DNA of 7,426 bases from Vulcanimicrobiota bacterium (GTDB lineage Bacteria > Vulcanimicrobiota > Vulcanimicrobiia > Vulcanimicrobiales > Vulcanimicrobiaceae). The DNA lies in assembly GCA_003133185.1 (NCBI GenBank), contig PKWF01000240.1, forward strand, positions 223 to 7,648, in the 5' to 3' direction. The notes under the pieces are model-generated. The model worked only from the letters and a program-made list of their open reading frames with translations. It was not told where the DNA came from and did not search any database. Positions 5,979 through 7,426 of this stretch are shown piece after piece (within the stretch, counting starts at the first letter, position 1; each line of letters begins with the position of its first letter). Both the position numbers and the translations under genes were made by a program.

Positions 5979-6533
5979 CTATTCGGTCAGCGGCGCGACC
6001 CCGGTTGTGTCCAGCTGAGAATTAATCGATTTCACGGCCGCCTCAATGGACGCTCCGTTGCCGGAGTCAGCGGCAGCGGCTTTGTTGAGTTGGTCTTGCC
6101 AATCGAGGAGCGCGGGCTTGCCACCTTCCGTGGCTCGCTCCATCCACGTGTCGCTGGTCCTCACCTTGCGGCAATCCTCCTCCTTGGCCCATTCCCCACC
6201 GATCCGACGCCCGAGCGACGTCAGCTGGGCGGCCACCGCAGCGTTTGTGCTTGGGTCGGTGACGTGCACGAGGATCTTTTGACTATCGGAGAACCAGCCG
6301 GCGTACTCGCGCGCGCCAAAATAAAACGCGTGCACCTGCCCCCAATACTTGTTCCAACTCTGCCATTCCCCCTCACAATGGTCTGCCTGCCAAACCGCAC
6401 GGAACGAATCTTTCCACGAGTCGAGCGTCGCAGCATCGTCGGCAAGACAGCAGGCCCGTGCGATTAGGAAGATCGCGAATGCGACCGGTAATGCGCGCAG
6501 TATTTGGGGCGCTCTGTATCGTGAGATAGACAT
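5979..6533 (-). CDS. Secreted protein of unknown function (184 residues)
   Basis: The ATG at 6531-6533 is the first start codon in frame after the preceding gene's stop; no strong ribosome binding site precedes it, which fits translational coupling or a weak start. Residues 1-31 are a Sec-type signal peptide: R5, R7 and R13, a hydrophobic core (LPVAFAIFLIA, 15-25) and likely cleavage near CLA-DDA at 31/32. The Cys pair at 28-29 does not fit a lipobox well (A-R-A-C), so signal peptidase I is preferred. The mature part is acidic to neutral and rich in Trp (40, 48, 57, 60, 64, 80, 115, 130, 145). Only two Cys remain, C53 (DHCEGEW) and C121 (EEDCRKV), a plausible disulfide outside the cytoplasm. 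The C-terminal half looks helical. I do not recognise the family. It lies 50 bp after an alpha/beta hydrolase gene on the same strand, so the two are probably co-transcribed. Confidence 0.8.
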   Translation of the reverse strand: MSISRYRAPQILRALPVAFAIFLIARACCLADDAATLDSWKDSFRAVWQADHCEGEWQSWNKYWGQVHAFYFGAREYAGWFSDSQKILVHVTDPSTNAAVAAQLTSLGRRIGGEWAKEEDCRKVRTSDTWMERATEGGKPALLDWQDQLNKAAAADSGNGASIEAAVKSINSQLDTTGVAPLTE

Positions 6534-6583
6534 CGAGCGCTTCGTTCTGCGCCGGCGTCCGCTTTCCCGGGGATGTTTGAAAG

Positions 6584-7426
6584 CTAATTGAAGTTCCGGT
6601 CAAAGGGATGCCGGTTCGAGGGACACTTCGTCCCCTTTGGCGGTGTGATGAGAGCGACGAAGTACGCGCTGATCGCGCGTTCCACGCACGTGCTCGGATC
6701 CGCGTCGCTGGTATGACCGTAACCGTCGTGGGTTAGAAGAACCGCGTTGCCAAGCCGCGATGCGGCGCGGACGGCGTTATCGTATGCCGTGTTCGGATCG
6801 AACCGCGTACCAATTACGAGGATGCGGTTTTTCGTGAACGCATTCCACGGGCCAGTGTAGCGGTCGGCGCTGCGCACGAGCCAAGAAGCGCACGGAGCCC
6901 AGAGCAGCCAGCCGTTCACGGGCCCGCTAATGAAGCTCAGGTCGCTCAGCCCACCGATGACCTCGGCCCAGTTCTGCCGCCCGGGCCGAGGTGGAAACGG
7001 TTTGTCCGCGCATTGAAGTCCGACAGCCGAGTCGAGTGCGGGCTCTAAGAACGCCTTCACGTCTCGAGCTGTGCTCTCCAACGCGGAGCCATCGCCGCGA
7101 GCGGCTTTGTCGAGATCGGCTGCCAGCTCCGGCCACTGTGCTGGAGCGCCAAGCCGCACCCACAGAACGATCAAAGCATCCCCGTAGGTCAACTTGCCGA
7201 TCGGCGCGCGTCGCAAACCCGCCAACAGCCGCCGCACACGCGGTGCAACCGGGCCATCGCCGGCCAGATCGCAGCGTGCCCGTCCGGCACTTTGGCAGAG
7301 CGACTCGAATTTGCGCAGGACCAGATCTGCGTCGCCGATACTCTTCGCAATGCTCTCTGCAGTTCCGGCGGTAAACGCGACCGGGTCGACCACGCCGTCG
7401 AGTACCATCGTGCGGACTCGGAGCGG
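6584..7426 (-). CDS. Alpha/beta hydrolase with TAP-like C-terminal domain, partial (5' end off right edge)
   Basis: The frame is open from the right edge to a TAG at 6584-6586, giving the last 280 residues. The fragment starts PLRVRTMVLDGVVDP, the strand and turn that follow the nucleophile elbow in the family of Streptomyces tripeptidyl aminopeptidases and related exported hydrolases, so the ATG at 7406-7408 is internal and not the true start. The nucleophile Ser (GxSxG) must lie just beyond the edge. The acid is Asp at 6797-6799 in GTRFDPNTAYD, and the catalytic His is at 6713-6715 in DGYGHTS. A helical cap region with a Cys pair pattern (C.D, LQCADKPF) lies between. Such enzymes cleave short peptides or esters and are often exported; the substrate here is unknown. 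The secreted 184-residue gene follows after 50 bp. Confidence 0.88.
   Translation of the reverse strand, partial: PLRVRTMVLDGVVDPVAFTAGTAESIAKSIGDADLVLRKFESLCQSAGRARCDLAGDGPVAPRVRRLLAGLRRAPIGKLTYGDALIVLWVRLGAPAQWPELAADLDKAARGDGSALESTARDVKAFLEPALDSAVGLQCADKPFPPRPGRQNWAEVIGGLSDLSFISGPVNGWLLWAPCASWLVRSADRYTGPWNAFTKNRILVIGTRFDPNTAYDNAVRAASRLGNAVLLTHDGYGHTSDADPSTCVERAISAYFVALITPPKGTKCPSNRHPFDRNFN

Noticed and set aside
5809..6018. Plus-strand 69-codon frame from a TTG
   Set aside because: There is no ribosome binding site, it is basic low-information sequence, and it overlaps the end of the minus-strand secreted protein gene.
6601..6639. Inverted repeats CAAAGGG/CCCTTTG (6601-6607, 6633-6639) with an inner GGGAC/GTCCC hairpin (6620-6634)
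   Set aside because: They overlap each other, lie within or close to the end of the hydrolase reading frame and have no T-run in the coding direction; codon content can explain them.
6991..7374. Plus-strand 127-codon Arg-rich frame
   Set aside because: It is the antisense shadow of the TAP-like hydrolase, with the high Arg and Pro content typical of such shadows in GC-rich DNA.
7406..7408. ATG as the true start of the hydrolase
   Set aside because: The frame is open to the right edge and the residues before it (PLRVRT) continue the family pattern, so the gene is cut by the window rather than starting here.

Overview
The window is chromosomal-looking bacterial DNA, moderately GC-rich by eye. 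It has two blocks of minus-strand genes flanking a central plus-strand block. No tRNA, rRNA, transposase, phage gene or CRISPR array is visible. The mix is a lipoprotein joining two beta-propellers, a solitary Flp pilin, a HerA-type ATPase, a Thivi_2564-like membrane peptide and a TAP-type hydrolase. It suggests a little-studied soil or environmental lineage; Candidatus Eremiobacterota (WPS-2) is my best guess. That is an impression from protein style, not something the window proves.

Left block (1-2598, minus): the first 866 codons of a very long secreted lipoprotein that runs off the left edge. It has an NHL-like propeller, then a PQQ/YVTN-like propeller, then the start of what may be an OB-like tail. 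Immediately upstream, on the opposite strand (2615-2965), is a degenerate fragment of a kinesin-light-chain-type TPR protein. Next comes a gene-poor stretch (2966-3346) with two back-to-back hairpins and an A/T-rich tract.

Central block (3359-5529, plus): a 53-residue type IVb (Flp) prepilin with a clear cleavage motif and ribosome binding site, a 520-residue HerA/DUF87-family ATPase 139 bp downstream, a good intrinsic terminator, and a 69-residue two-helix membrane protein. No tad secretion genes and no nurA lie within reach, so both the pilin and the ATPase are orphans in this window.

Right block (5530-7426): about 450 bp without an intact gene, but with two open stretches that look like gene debris. 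Then comes a minus-strand pair read from the right edge inwards. It consists of the C-terminal 280 residues of an alpha/beta hydrolase with a TAP-like domain (Asp and His of the triad visible, the nucleophile off the edge) and, 50 bp later, a secreted 184-residue protein of unknown function. A candidate terminator follows directly.

The genes do not form one obvious pathway. A cell-envelope theme (lipoprotein, pilin, small membrane protein, exported protein, a hydrolase of a frequently exported family) is shared by most of them, with the HerA-like ATPase as the exception.
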